Shown piece after piece: positions 14,607 through 21,878 of a DNA stretch of 43,933 nucleotides; the stretch's first letter is position 1, and each line of letters opens with the position of its first letter. The position numbers and the translations under genes were made by a program. The notes below the pieces were generated by a model. That model had not been told where the DNA came from. It saw only the letters and a list, made by a program, of their open reading frames with translations, and made no database searches. Source of the stretch: Idiomarina sp. (lineage in GTDB: Bacteria; Pseudomonadota; Gammaproteobacteria; Enterobacterales; Alteromonadaceae); contig JAFIFH010000065.1 of assembly GCA_020832105.1 (NCBI GenBank), forward strand, positions 1 to 43,933, given 5' to 3'.

Positions 14607-14647
14607 ACGCTAGCATGAAGTGAAATCGACGCTACTAATTGCGCACG
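14607..14647. promoter_or_regulatory. 41-bp conserved intergenic block, copy 2
   Basis: It begins ACGCTAGCATGAAGTGAAAT and ends ATTGCGCACG, with 38 of 41 positions identical to 2996-3036. The position relative to the 229-aa start (about 37 bp upstream) is the same in both copies, while surrounding sequence has diverged. Confidence 0.5.
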
Positions 14648-14731
14648 ACGAGTTTATTTGAAAATCGCTGAGGGACAATATAGATTGAAACAACAACGCT
14701 TGTATCCCAGCAACTCATTACGGAGCCATCT

Positions 14732-14866
14732 ATGACAACGTTCCAAGCTATTTTACTCGGTGCTTTTCCGTTCGTTGCGCTTGTTAGCGTAGGGGTTGTG
14801 TTTTATTTGATCCGAGAGCGTTTTTTTGCGGAGTTGGAAGAAGAGAAAAAACAGCGCTCAAAGTAA
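14732..14866 (+). CDS. 44-aa single-helix membrane protein, copy 2
   Basis: MTTFQAILLGAFPFVALVSV starts a single helix that runs into a highly charged tail (RERFFAELEEEKKQRSK). GGAG is placed 6-7 bases before the ATG. It is paralogous to 3377-3499 and is divergent from its 229-aa neighbour in the same way. Function unknown. Confidence 0.6.
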   Translation: MTTFQAILLGAFPFVALVSVGVVFYLIRERFFAELEEEKKQRSK

Positions 14867-14884
14867 CCACTGATTAAGCTGACC

Positions 14885-14962
14885 ATGAGGAACACTATTA
14901 GCGCATCATCGGTCCTGGCACCCGTGATTATCGCCGCCACCTTTTTGTATCTGGTCAAATGA
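14885..14962 (+). CDS. Possible 25-aa single-helix peptide
   Basis: MRNTISASSVLAPVIIAATF followed by LYLVK would form one membrane helix. It starts 18 nt after the preceding micro-gene. There is no clear ribosome site, so this is a weak call based on context and hydrophobicity. Confidence 0.25.
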   Translation: MRNTISASSVLAPVIIAATFLYLVK

Positions 14963-14982
14963 ACACAGCCCAACTCTTGTAA

Positions 14983-15339
14983 CCATGGTTCAATAAACTC
15001 TACTTTTACGCCATTAACTCCCTTGTTTTTTCTAAGTTGTTAAACCAAGCAATACTGGAACTGCTCAGTGACGTACCTCAAACCATCAGCTTTGAGCATG
15101 CGGACGAGCTCATGCAAAATTTACGCAATCTCTCTCCTCGTAAACTCGACCCGTTGCTTAAATCATGTCGTAATATTAAAGCCAAACGACTCTTCTTCTG
15201 GTTTGCGGGCCGACACCAACATCCCTGGTTAAAGCATTTAAACTCAGAGGAATACAATTTTGGTTCAGGCAAACGAGTCGTAGCAAACGAGGGCCGCCTG
15301 GATCCGGCATGGCAAATAACAGTACCCAGGGATATGTGA
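14983..15339 (+). pseudogene. AbiEi-type antitoxin, C-terminal fragment
   Basis: The frame carries AILELLSDVPQTISFEHADE, then SPRKLDPLLKSC, KAKRLFFWFAGRHQHPWLKH, FGSGKRVV and GRLDPAWQITVP, which is the C-terminal domain of AbiEi-type transcriptional antitoxins of type IV systems. The full protein is about 250 aa with an N-terminal winged helix; here only ~100-119 residues remain. The frame upstream starts after a stop (14980) with PWFNKLYFYAINSL, a possible remnant of the domain junction. No AbiEii nucleotidyltransferase toxin follows. So the system is decayed. Confidence 0.7.
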
Positions 15340-15680
15340 CAAACATGGACAAGAAAATAATCTATTATCGACAGGTACAACTTCTCTTCATGATGCTTAC
15401 AAAAATATAGTCCATCCCTGAATTGATTAAAAGCCATCTTCTCCAACTATGCTATTATGATCTGGCTGTCCAATTCTGTACAAAAATTAGTCCTGATTTG
15501 CACCAAATTCAGACCCAAATTAAACCAGAATCGTGTGACCAAACTCGACGGTGACCACCAAAATACACATTAATGAACCTCAATAAAATAGCGCTTGAAA
15601 ATTCGATAAAAGCCATTAAAATCAATGCATGTAGAGCAATTACACATTAACGTAAATTAGTGTGTTTTTCCTCGAACTAT
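15340..15680. other. AT-rich gap before the tRNA remnant, no gene seen
   Basis: About 340 bp of AT-rich DNA between the AbiEi fragment and the tRNA-Val 3' end. I see no gene, integrase fragment or clear repeat. It is the outermost island DNA if the tRNA remnant is the attachment site. Confidence 0.45.
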
Positions 15681-15726
15681 CTTGACATGGCAGAGGTCGG
15701 TAGTTCGAGTCTACTAGGACGCACCA
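15681..15726 (+). tRNA. tRNA-Val(GAC) 3' fragment, probable island attachment site
   Basis: Starting at the anticodon loop (CTTGACA, anticodon GAC), the sequence continues through the variable region AGAGGTC, a T-arm with stem GGTAG/CTACT around TTCGAGT, the acceptor strand AGGACGC, and ACCA. It closely follows E. coli tRNA-Val(GAC) (CTTGACATGG and GGTTCGAGTC). The 5' half is absent: the preceding bases do not form the anticodon stem, D-arm or acceptor strand. Such 3' tRNA remnants are left when a tyrosine-integrase island inserts into a tRNA gene and restores the gene at its other end. Confidence 0.7.
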
Positions 15727-15733
15727 GATACTG

Positions 15734-15776
15734 AAAAACCCCGAATGCATGGTTAACACCGGCTTCGGGGTTTTTT
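15734..15776 (+). terminator. Intrinsic terminator of the original tRNA-Val gene
   Basis: AAAAACCCCGAA (15734-15745) pairs with TTCGGGGTTTTT (15764-15775), followed by more T. It directly follows the tRNA remnant, indicating that DNA to the right is the original chromosomal flank. Confidence 0.8.
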
Positions 15777-16021
15777 GTTTGGTTAATTTACGAAATCTAA
15801 CTCCCCTTCTGTTTTCCCGGTGACCAAGTTATAGAGCGTCAACTATCTTGACCGGTCAGGTTAATTGCTGCTGAAAACACCACTCCGCCGGTCTTTGATA
15901 CCCAGTGTAGCCGCTCAGTGCAAGGCACTCATGCTTCCTTGCAAGCCATTGTTCTTCAGGTAGCGTTGGTAACCACCGCTAGGATTATGACCGATATGGT
16001 TAAGCGATAAATAGCCCTTGT

Positions 16022-17290
16022 TTAACTCGGCGAATTTGGAGCTCCACTTTGTTTCGATTTGGATACCTGATGCTTTGGAGTAGCCAGCCACTCTTTGCCT
16101 TTTAACATTAGATTCCAATAGATAAAAGGCAGCATTTTTTCTTTTACAAACCATGAGATACGCGAAGGTTTTGTACCATCTACAAGCCATGTAGGTAAGG
16201 TGGGCTGCAATGCCCCTCCATAACCAAACTCCGCAAGAATAACTTTGCCCCTTTCGACCGTGAGCGGACAAGAGCCATACCCTTCATAAAGGGCCATAGC
16301 AGGCTTATTAGAGAGACTCGATAAAAGGTTTTCTGCAACAACTGGAGCCTGCTTGCGAACTGCTGCTGCAGTTTTGGCATTCGGCGCGTTGATCACATCA
16401 CCCACAGCGAAGATATTTTCAAACTGCTTGTGTCTTAAGGTTGCAGGGTCTACATCAACCCAGCCACTCGCGTCGGCCAGCGGGCTAGCGGCTATTTCAT
16501 CGGGGGCTTTTTGTGGAGGGCAAACATGTAACATGTCAAAGGACTTAACGACCTCTTTTGAGTCACCATTCGCATCAATAACATTGAAAGTCGCTAATCT
16601 GTTGGGACCATCGACTTTGATCAATGTATGTTGTAACTGCAGACCAATTTTGTACTTATTGACGTACTCTTCTAATGCCGGCACATAATCTTTCACTCCA
16701 AAGAGTGCGGTTCCCGCTGAACAAAATTCAACGCTGATGTGCTCTAAATTTTGGTGCCGCTGCCACGCATCACAGGACAAATACATTGCTTTTTGTGGCG
16801 CGCCAGCGCACTTAATCGGCATTGGCGGTTGAGTAAATAAGGCTTTGCCAGATTTTAAAGACTCGACCAACTGCCAGGTATAGGGCGCTAAATCGTAGCG
16901 GTAATTCGAGGTAACTCCGTTTTCGCCCAAGCTTTCTTTCAGTCCCGGAATAGCATCCCAGTCTAGTTGTAGACCTGTCGCTACCACCAAGGCGCTATAA
17001 CGCAGCACTTCTCCACTGTCCAAGACAACCGCATGCTCTTCAGGTATAAACTTAGCAACTGAGTTCTGGTACCAGGTTACTTGCTTCGGCATAACCGATT
17101 GCATGCTGCGCTTTGTTTGCTTTTGCTTAAACACACCCCCACCAACGAGGGTCCAGCCAGGCTGGTAATAATGAGATGATTGGGGCTCTACCACCGCAAT
17201 ATCTAAATCAGGCCGGCGTTTCAATAAGCTGCTAGCGACAGCTAACCCCCCTGCTCCCGCTCCGATAATAACTACAGTACGATCACCCAT
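16022..17290 (-). CDS. Sulfide:quinone oxidoreductase-like flavoprotein
   Basis: This 422-aa enzyme oxidises sulfide with an FAD and passes electrons to quinone at the membrane. Residues ~5-35 are the FAD-binding Rossmann fold with GAGAGG, and a second GDVINAPNAKTAAA motif near residue 300 binds the flavin phosphate. Redox-type Cys occur in KCAGAPQKAMYLSCDAW (~160-176) and LHVCPPQK (~255), the pattern of SQR. The C-terminal part lies around the WFVKEKMLPFIYWNLMLKG segment, which may dip into the membrane. It is downstream of an OsmC-family gene by about 20 bp and probably cotranscribed. Type assignment within SQR is uncertain. Confidence 0.85.
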   Translation of the reverse strand: MGDRTVVIIGAGAGGLAVASSLLKRRPDLDIAVVEPQSSHYYQPGWTLVGGGVFKQKQTKRSMQSVMPKQVTWYQNSVAKFIPEEHAVVLDSGEVLRYSALVVATGLQLDWDAIPGLKESLGENGVTSNYRYDLAPYTWQLVESLKSGKALFTQPPMPIKCAGAPQKAMYLSCDAWQRHQNLEHISVEFCSAGTALFGVKDYVPALEEYVNKYKIGLQLQHTLIKVDGPNRLATFNVIDANGDSKEVVKSFDMLHVCPPQKAPDEIAASPLADASGWVDVDPATLRHKQFENIFAVGDVINAPNAKTAAAVRKQAPVVAENLLSSLSNKPAMALYEGYGSCPLTVERGKVILAEFGYGGALQPTLPTWLVDGTKPSRISWFVKEKMLPFIYWNLMLKGKEWLATPKHQVSKSKQSGAPNSPS

Positions 17291-17311
17291 TTAATACCTC
17301 CCGCATTATAT

Positions 17312-17803
17312 TTATGCGCTTTTACCTAAAGCCTCGGTTTTGACCTTCGCGCTTTGCCTATCAAGTGCAATAACCTTATGCACAACGTTGGTTGTCATTA
17401 CAACATTGTCGTGCAGAGGGCAGCGCGCACAGACCTCCTGCAGAAACTGTTCCTTCTCTTGTTGCGATATGTCAGAATCTATAACTGCACTCACTCGTAT
17501 TTGCTGAAACCCGACCCGATCATCGCTTGCTTTTCCCATCAGGCCGGCAGGGTTATAGTCACCCGCTACTTGAATTTTCATTCCTTGTAAGTCAATTTTT
17601 TTCTGAAAGGCGATGATGCGCGCAACCGTACCGATACAACCCCCAATCGCGAATAAGAAATGCTGAAGAGGTGAAGGACCAAGCCCTGTTCCCTTTGCCG
17701 ATTTAGGCTGATCGATGATAACTTCGTGACCATCAATGATACTTTTGATTGCAAATCCTGACTCCAAGTATGCATCGATAGCAATTGTTTTACTTTGACT
17801 CAT
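17312..17803 (-). CDS. OsmC/Ohr-family peroxiredoxin-like protein
   Basis: This 163-aa cytoplasmic protein has the OsmC pattern GPSPLQHFLFAIGGCIGTVA, with the first catalytic Cys, and CARCPLHDNV, with the second. OsmC/Ohr enzymes reduce organic hydroperoxides, and some relatives act on persulfides. The start at 17803 (ATG) is preferred to the GTG three codons before. The gene is first in an apparent operon with sulfide:quinone oxidoreductase, which suggests handling of sulfane sulfur or the oxidative by-products of sulfide oxidation (inference). The AT-rich palindrome upstream may be its operator. Confidence 0.82.
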   Translation of the reverse strand: MSQSKTIAIDAYLESGFAIKSIIDGHEVIIDQPKSAKGTGLGPSPLQHFLFAIGGCIGTVARIIAFQKKIDLQGMKIQVAGDYNPAGLMGKASDDRVGFQQIRVSAVIDSDISQQEKEQFLQEVCARCPLHDNVVMTTNVVHKVIALDRQSAKVKTEALGKSA

Positions 17804-17837
17804 GGCACTCACTCGTATTTATTTCGCATAATACATT

Positions 17838-17854
17838 ATATATTTATAATATAT
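17838..17854. promoter_or_regulatory. Perfect AT-rich palindrome upstream of the OsmC-SQR operon
   Basis: ATATATT-TAT-AATATAT is a perfect inverted repeat, centred about 43 bp upstream of the OsmC start. ArsR-family sulfide sensors such as BigR/SqrR bind AT-rich dyads of this kind ahead of sulfide-oxidation genes. No such regulator is in the window, so the link is inference. The AT-rich site would also contain the promoter -10 region. Confidence 0.45.
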
Positions 17855-18010
17855 TAAAATACCGATAACCGCATCATCTAACGTCACTTCAGTTCGCATC
17901 AATGTGTGCTACAAAAAGTCGCACCCCCTTCAAGTCTTCCATAACCTACAGAAAGATGTGTTATAAAGTAACAACTAACCGTTCTATCGAATCAACAAGA
18001 GGTTTTGGTT

Positions 18011-18550
18011 ATGAAAATCTATGTGCTATCACTTGCAGCTGTTATGACATTAGCACCTGCTGTCGCAACGACGATGGAAGAGGGAACTAAGCTTGCGCAA
18101 GCAATGAAAAATGAATTAGGCGGTGTACTTTGGCCCACATTTTATAATGAAGGCCCTATGGCAGCTCTGCACACCTGCCATGAGCAAGCTCAAGAGATAG
18201 CAGATAATCATTCTAACAAGAATGTCACGGTGTCACGTATTTCACACAGAAGTCGTAACCTAGACAACGCTGTACCGGATTACCTGGCGGAGCAGTATCA
18301 GCAGCTTTTTGACGCTTACAATGATAGTAACGGCAATCTAACTAACACTGAATTTAAAACCAATAACGACGAGCAAGTTGAGCTGATAGCAATCAGTACA
18401 TCGACTCAGTGCCTGGCGTGTCATGGAGAGTCTATCGATGACGCACTTGCTAAAGAGATTCTTCGCTTGTACCCCAATGACCAGGCTATCAATTTTGTTG
18501 AAGAAGACATGCGTGGCGCGTTTGTTATTCACTGGAGTCAAAGTAGGTAA
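18011..18550 (+). CDS. DUF3365 (Tll0287-like) periplasmic haem-binding protein
   Basis: This 179-aa protein starts with a signal peptide (MKIYVLSLAAVMTLAPAVA). The mature part has the DUF3365 pattern: an N-terminal helix with LHTCHEQAQEI (~residues 57-67), then RISHRSRNLDNAVPDY, and a C-terminal haem motif CLACHGE near residue ~138. A covalently bound single haem in the periplasm is expected. Relatives are proposed to act in redox sensing or electron transfer. The ATG at 18011 is taken as the start because the two-codon longer frame begins with TTG. It is divergent from the OsmC-SQR operon. Confidence 0.8.
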   Translation: MKIYVLSLAAVMTLAPAVATTMEEGTKLAQAMKNELGGVLWPTFYNEGPMAALHTCHEQAQEIADNHSNKNVTVSRISHRSRNLDNAVPDYLAEQYQQLFDAYNDSNGNLTNTEFKTNNDEQVELIAISTSTQCLACHGESIDDALAKEILRLYPNDQAINFVEEDMRGAFVIHWSQSR

Positions 18551-18571
18551 ATTTGATCGACTTGCGCTACC

Positions 18572-19087
18572 TCACTCTATCAGCTTAACCTCGGGCGCGT
18601 TTTCAACAAACCAGGCTCGCACACTGTCGATTTGCTGAAGAGGGAATAACAACGGGCTGGTGATACGGCTGGTATAAGGAAAATCGATAAACGCCTGGTC
18701 GCTATTGCGCTGGCTAATCGCCACTTTCTTCACTACGGACAACGGCGCTTCTTCCATACCGAGACGCAAATATCGCTCATCGCCACGCAGTTCGATATGC
18801 AGCATTGCGGGCATATTGCGCACGGCGTCAATGGACTCGCCACCTGTAAAGATGTAATCGGGAAACACAATCGTTAGTGCAATAAATATAGCCAGAGTGG
18901 AAAATTGCAGAGGAATAAGACCAGCCCACCCGAATACAGTTAGTAAGGACAAGGCCAGAAACGCACGCATTGGCCAGTCTATCCTCGCCATGAATGCACG
19001 ATAGCCTGTAGCTGGCAATGAATAGGTGTGCGATTCAATCATCTTGCGGCGCTTAGCAAGCAAGTTGTCGATAACTTTAAAGTCCAT
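18572..19087 (-). CDS. Small membrane protein of unknown function
   Basis: This 171-aa protein has a basic N-terminal region (LLAKRRKMIESH), two adjacent hydrophobic helices (~residues 40-75, LALSLLTVFGWAGLIPLQFS and LAIFIALTIVF), and a soluble C-terminal domain rich in beta strands (AMLHIELRGDERYLRLGME, VVKKVAISQ). Family not recognised. It stands alone on the minus strand, converging with the DUF3365 gene. Confidence 0.65.
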   Translation of the reverse strand: MDFKVIDNLLAKRRKMIESHTYSLPATGYRAFMARIDWPMRAFLALSLLTVFGWAGLIPLQFSTLAIFIALTIVFPDYIFTGGESIDAVRNMPAMLHIELRGDERYLRLGMEEAPLSVVKKVAISQRNSDQAFIDFPYTSRITSPLLFPLQQIDSVRAWFVENAPEVKLIE

Positions 19088-19222
19088 TTTCTGAAACTCA
19101 TGCCACTATTTACTGGATAAACCGAATCATAAACTACTTTTTAATAGCAAACACATTTTACCGCCATGCAGCAACAACAAAAAAAGGGTATGCTGGTAGT
19201 CAGTTTTACAAAGGAGCCTCAT

Positions 19223-19669
19223 ATGACCATGGGTGCACTGCTCACGCTGATTTTCTTTCTGGTTGTCTTCGTGCTGATAATGCGCCGCGCTAAACCAGTG
19301 CGACCAGCGCGTAACAAGGCAACCACTGATTCGCCTGCCACCACTCAAACCCGTTACATCCCCACAGGCAACGACGCCACGCTAGCGGTACTCACGACAT
19401 CCGCGATTTTGGCTGCCTCCTCGAGTAGAGCCACTGAAGATAGCCTTGATTCCGGCGAACTGCTCGCGCAAGGTTTAGCTATGGATGACCCTTCCTTTTC
19501 GGACATCAACCCAGCCACGGGCCTACCCATGGTATCCGAGGGCGGCGTAGACGTTCGTGGTAATCCCTATGGCTCTGACCTGAGCCAAAGCTTCGATACA
19601 GAAAGCACCTTCGCATCAAGTTCAGACTTGAGTGACAGCTTCAGCGATCCCTTCGATATCGACTGGTAA
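19223..19669 (+). CDS. Small membrane-anchored protein with Ser/Asp-rich tail
   Basis: This 148-aa protein has one N-terminal helix (MTMGALLTLIFFLVVFVLIM), a basic stop (RRAKPVRPARNK) and then a low-complexity Ser/Thr/Asp-rich region, ending SDSFSDPFDIDW. AAGGAG six bases before the ATG supports this start over one 19 codons upstream. The helix with a following basic cluster predicts an N-out, C-in anchor. No family recognised. Confidence 0.6.
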   Translation: MTMGALLTLIFFLVVFVLIMRRAKPVRPARNKATTDSPATTQTRYIPTGNDATLAVLTTSAILAASSSRATEDSLDSGELLAQGLAMDDPSFSDINPATGLPMVSEGGVDVRGNPYGSDLSQSFDTESTFASSSDLSDSFSDPFDIDW

Positions 19670-19690
19670 TCCGCTTGGCCAGCACTTTCA

Positions 19691-20989
19691 TTAATGCGGC
19701 GCGGTCTCGACTCGGTTGCGACCGTTGCTCTTGGCGCTGTACAGAGCCTTGTCGGCTCGCTCAATTAATGCCTTCAGCGATTCGCCACTGCTAAAGTCCG
19801 CCACACCAAACGACATAGTTACCTGCCCTACATCAGTAAAAGTATGTGCGGCTATCTGTTCACGTAAATCTTCTACCTGCGCTATGATGTCACTGCTTTT
19901 GCAGTTCTTCAGCAGTACCAGGAACTCTTCACCACCCCAACGGATAGCGGTGTCACTCGACCTGATTTTATGTTTAATCAACTGGGCGATCTCGCGCAGA
20001 ATTTCATCACCTTTTTGGTGGCCGTAGTTGTCGTTAACTGGTTTAAAGTGGTCAATGTCAGCCATGATGACGCAAAACGGCTGGTCTTTCGCTGTAGCGT
20101 TTTTAAATGCCAGCTCAAGCTCTTTATGCCCGGCTCGCCGATTATACAATGACGTAAGTGGGTCAGTAGATGCTTGCTCCTGTAACACCCTTTCACGTTC
20201 GATATGTTCAGTAACATTCTTCATCGCTGCAACGTAATGGGTGATATTGCCGTCGCAATCATAAAGGGGAGATATTTTTTCGTCGCAGTGCACAACGGTA
20301 CCATCATGATGCACGTTCACAGAGCTTGCTTCATAGGCTTTGTCTTCTTTAAGACTTTTAACGATATTTTTAAAGTAAATATCATTGCCTTCTTTTGCCT
20401 TAACAAAGCGCGCGTCTTTGCCTTTCACGATATGTGATGGGTATCCAAATAAATCGCTAAAACCTTGATTCGCGAATTCAATAGTGCCTTGTTTATCGAC
20501 AATTATAATCGCCACTTGGGATGCGTTGAGAGCCTGAATAAGTAATGCTTCTGATTTTTTCGCCGCAACAAAGGCGCTGATGTCCTGTTGCATGGAAATG
20601 AAGTGCGTTATTTCACCAGTTTCGTCAAAAATCGGCGAGATGTGCCATTCAACGTCATAGAAGGTGCCGTCTTTGCGGTAGTTCACTGATGCACCAGTAA
20701 AAGGTTCACCCTTAGCAAGGCTCTTGCGCAACTCTGCAATGACCTTTTGGTTGGTTTTTGGCCCTTGTAATATCCGCGGGGTTTTCCCTAGTAAATCAGC
20801 TAGGGTGTAACCTGTCATGTCACAAAACGCTCGGTTCGCAAATAATATGCTCTGACCTTCCGGCCCTGGCTTAGCGTCAGTAATCAATACCGCATTAAAT
20901 GATTGCTCAATAGCGATATTCACCAGCAAATTTAAGTTAGGCAAATCCATGCTGCCAGCAGAGCGCTCAATAATTACATTGTTTTTCAT
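19691..20989 (-). CDS. PAS-PAS-GGDEF diguanylate cyclase
   Basis: This 432-aa cytoplasmic protein makes cyclic di-GMP. Two PAS domains lie at ~20-135 (NRAFCDMTGYTLADLLGKTP) and ~145-265 (NQGFSDLFGYPSHIVKG), each followed by a PAC-like segment. The GGDEF domain (~275-428) has the active motif GGEEF, and an RxxD inhibitory site (RSSD) exactly five residues before it, so product feedback inhibition is expected. The first PAS resembles LOV domains in sequence but lacks the photoactive Cys (GKTPRILQG), so light sensing by adduct formation is unlikely. GGAGG precedes the ATG. An EAL phosphodiesterase lies immediately upstream. Confidence 0.92.
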   Translation of the reverse strand: MKNNVIIERSAGSMDLPNLNLLVNIAIEQSFNAVLITDAKPGPEGQSILFANRAFCDMTGYTLADLLGKTPRILQGPKTNQKVIAELRKSLAKGEPFTGASVNYRKDGTFYDVEWHISPIFDETGEITHFISMQQDISAFVAAKKSEALLIQALNASQVAIIIVDKQGTIEFANQGFSDLFGYPSHIVKGKDARFVKAKEGNDIYFKNIVKSLKEDKAYEASSVNVHHDGTVVHCDEKISPLYDCDGNITHYVAAMKNVTEHIERERVLQEQASTDPLTSLYNRRAGHKELELAFKNATAKDQPFCVIMADIDHFKPVNDNYGHQKGDEILREIAQLIKHKIRSSDTAIRWGGEEFLVLLKNCKSSDIIAQVEDLREQIAAHTFTDVGQVTMSFGVADFSSGESLKALIERADKALYSAKSNGRNRVETAPH

Positions 20990-21028
20990 TTGACCTCCAT
21001 GCCCACACCTAACACCGCAAAATAAACT

Positions 21029-21796
21029 TTAGAATGACGAGAAATCAACATCTGGTAAGTTTTCGAATCCAGGACGGGCAAAAAAGTATCCCTGCATCAA
21101 CTCCACACCACGTGATTTGAAATATTTAAGCTCTTCCAGGGTTTCGATTCCTTCAGCTAACGGTGTGACGCCCAAGCGCATGCACATCGTAATGAGTGCA
21201 TCTACAATAACTTGCTTTACTGGTATCTTTTCAATGTCACGAATGAGTTCCATATCAATCTTCATCACTCGTGGCTGAAAGCTGGCCAATAGATTTAACC
21301 CCGCATGGCCAGCACCGAAATCGTCAATGGCAGTAATAAACCCCTGCTCTGCATAACTTTTAAATATTTTGGTCAGATGCTTAGCATCATGAACCTGTTC
21401 AGACTCGGTAATTTCGAACATCAACTGCTCAATTGGGAAGTTCGCATCCCTGGCCGCTGCAAGTGTGCTGCGAATACAATGCGCAGGCTCATATACAGCA
21501 TTAGGTAAAAAGTTAATGCTGAGCACTGACTGCAGATTCAGCTTTGCCGCAAGCTTAATAGCGGTCACCCGGCACGCCTGGTCGAACATATAACGGTTGT
21601 CATCATTAACCTGACTTAAAATTGACCAGGCAGAACTGCCATCAGTACCCCGAACCAAAGCTTCGTAGCCAAAAATTGAACGTGTAGCGACGTTGACGAT
21701 AGGTTGAAAGGCAAACGTAAAAGTGAATGGCAAATCAACGGCGCAGCGGTTGCAACCAATCACCGGCGCCATGTCTGCTGGAAAATTTGTAGCCAT
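21029..21796 (-). CDS. EAL-domain cyclic di-GMP phosphodiesterase
   Basis: This 255-aa protein is almost only an EAL domain. The signature is FAFQPIVNVATRSIFGYEAL, followed by LSINFLP, FEITESE, AIDDFGAGHAGLNLL, KIDMELI, PLAEGIET and QGYFFARP. The metal ligands and general base of active phosphodiesterases appear present. A short N-terminus holds two Cys (GCNRCAVD). It lies 39 bp upstream of a diguanylate cyclase on the same strand, so synthesis and breakdown of the messenger are encoded together. Confidence 0.9.
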   Translation of the reverse strand: MATNFPADMAPVIGCNRCAVDLPFTFTFAFQPIVNVATRSIFGYEALVRGTDGSSAWSILSQVNDDNRYMFDQACRVTAIKLAAKLNLQSVLSINFLPNAVYEPAHCIRSTLAAARDANFPIEQLMFEITESEQVHDAKHLTKIFKSYAEQGFITAIDDFGAGHAGLNLLASFQPRVMKIDMELIRDIEKIPVKQVIVDALITMCMRLGVTPLAEGIETLEELKYFKSRGVELMQGYFFARPGFENLPDVDFSSF

Positions 21797-21849
21797 TAGG
21801 ATCTCTATATAAGTTGGGTTTAAAGTTAGTGTAACGTAGTGGCTATAGC

Positions 21850-21878
21850 ATACAAAGTAGTATATTAGTATCAGTCAA
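21850..21878 (-). promoter_or_regulatory. Possible sigma-70 promoter for the EAL-GGDEF pair
   Basis: On the reverse strand TTGACT (21873-21878) and TTGTAT (21850-21855) are spaced by 17 bp, about 55 bp before the EAL start. The -10 match is weak. The site overlaps the end of the amine oxidase gene, so readthrough could also supply transcription. Confidence 0.3.

Noticed and set aside
15078-15446. Minus-strand 122-aa frame
   Set aside because: It is antisense to the AbiEi fragment and has no family features.
15675-15852. 12-bp direct repeat AACTATCTTGAC at 15675-15686 and 15841-15852
   Set aside because: It overlaps the tRNA remnant only partly, the second copy has no tRNA character, and the length could arise by chance in AT-rich DNA.
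15915-16271. Minus-strand 118-aa frame at the end of the SQR gene
   Set aside because: It overlaps the SQR coding frame and reads as an out-of-frame shadow.
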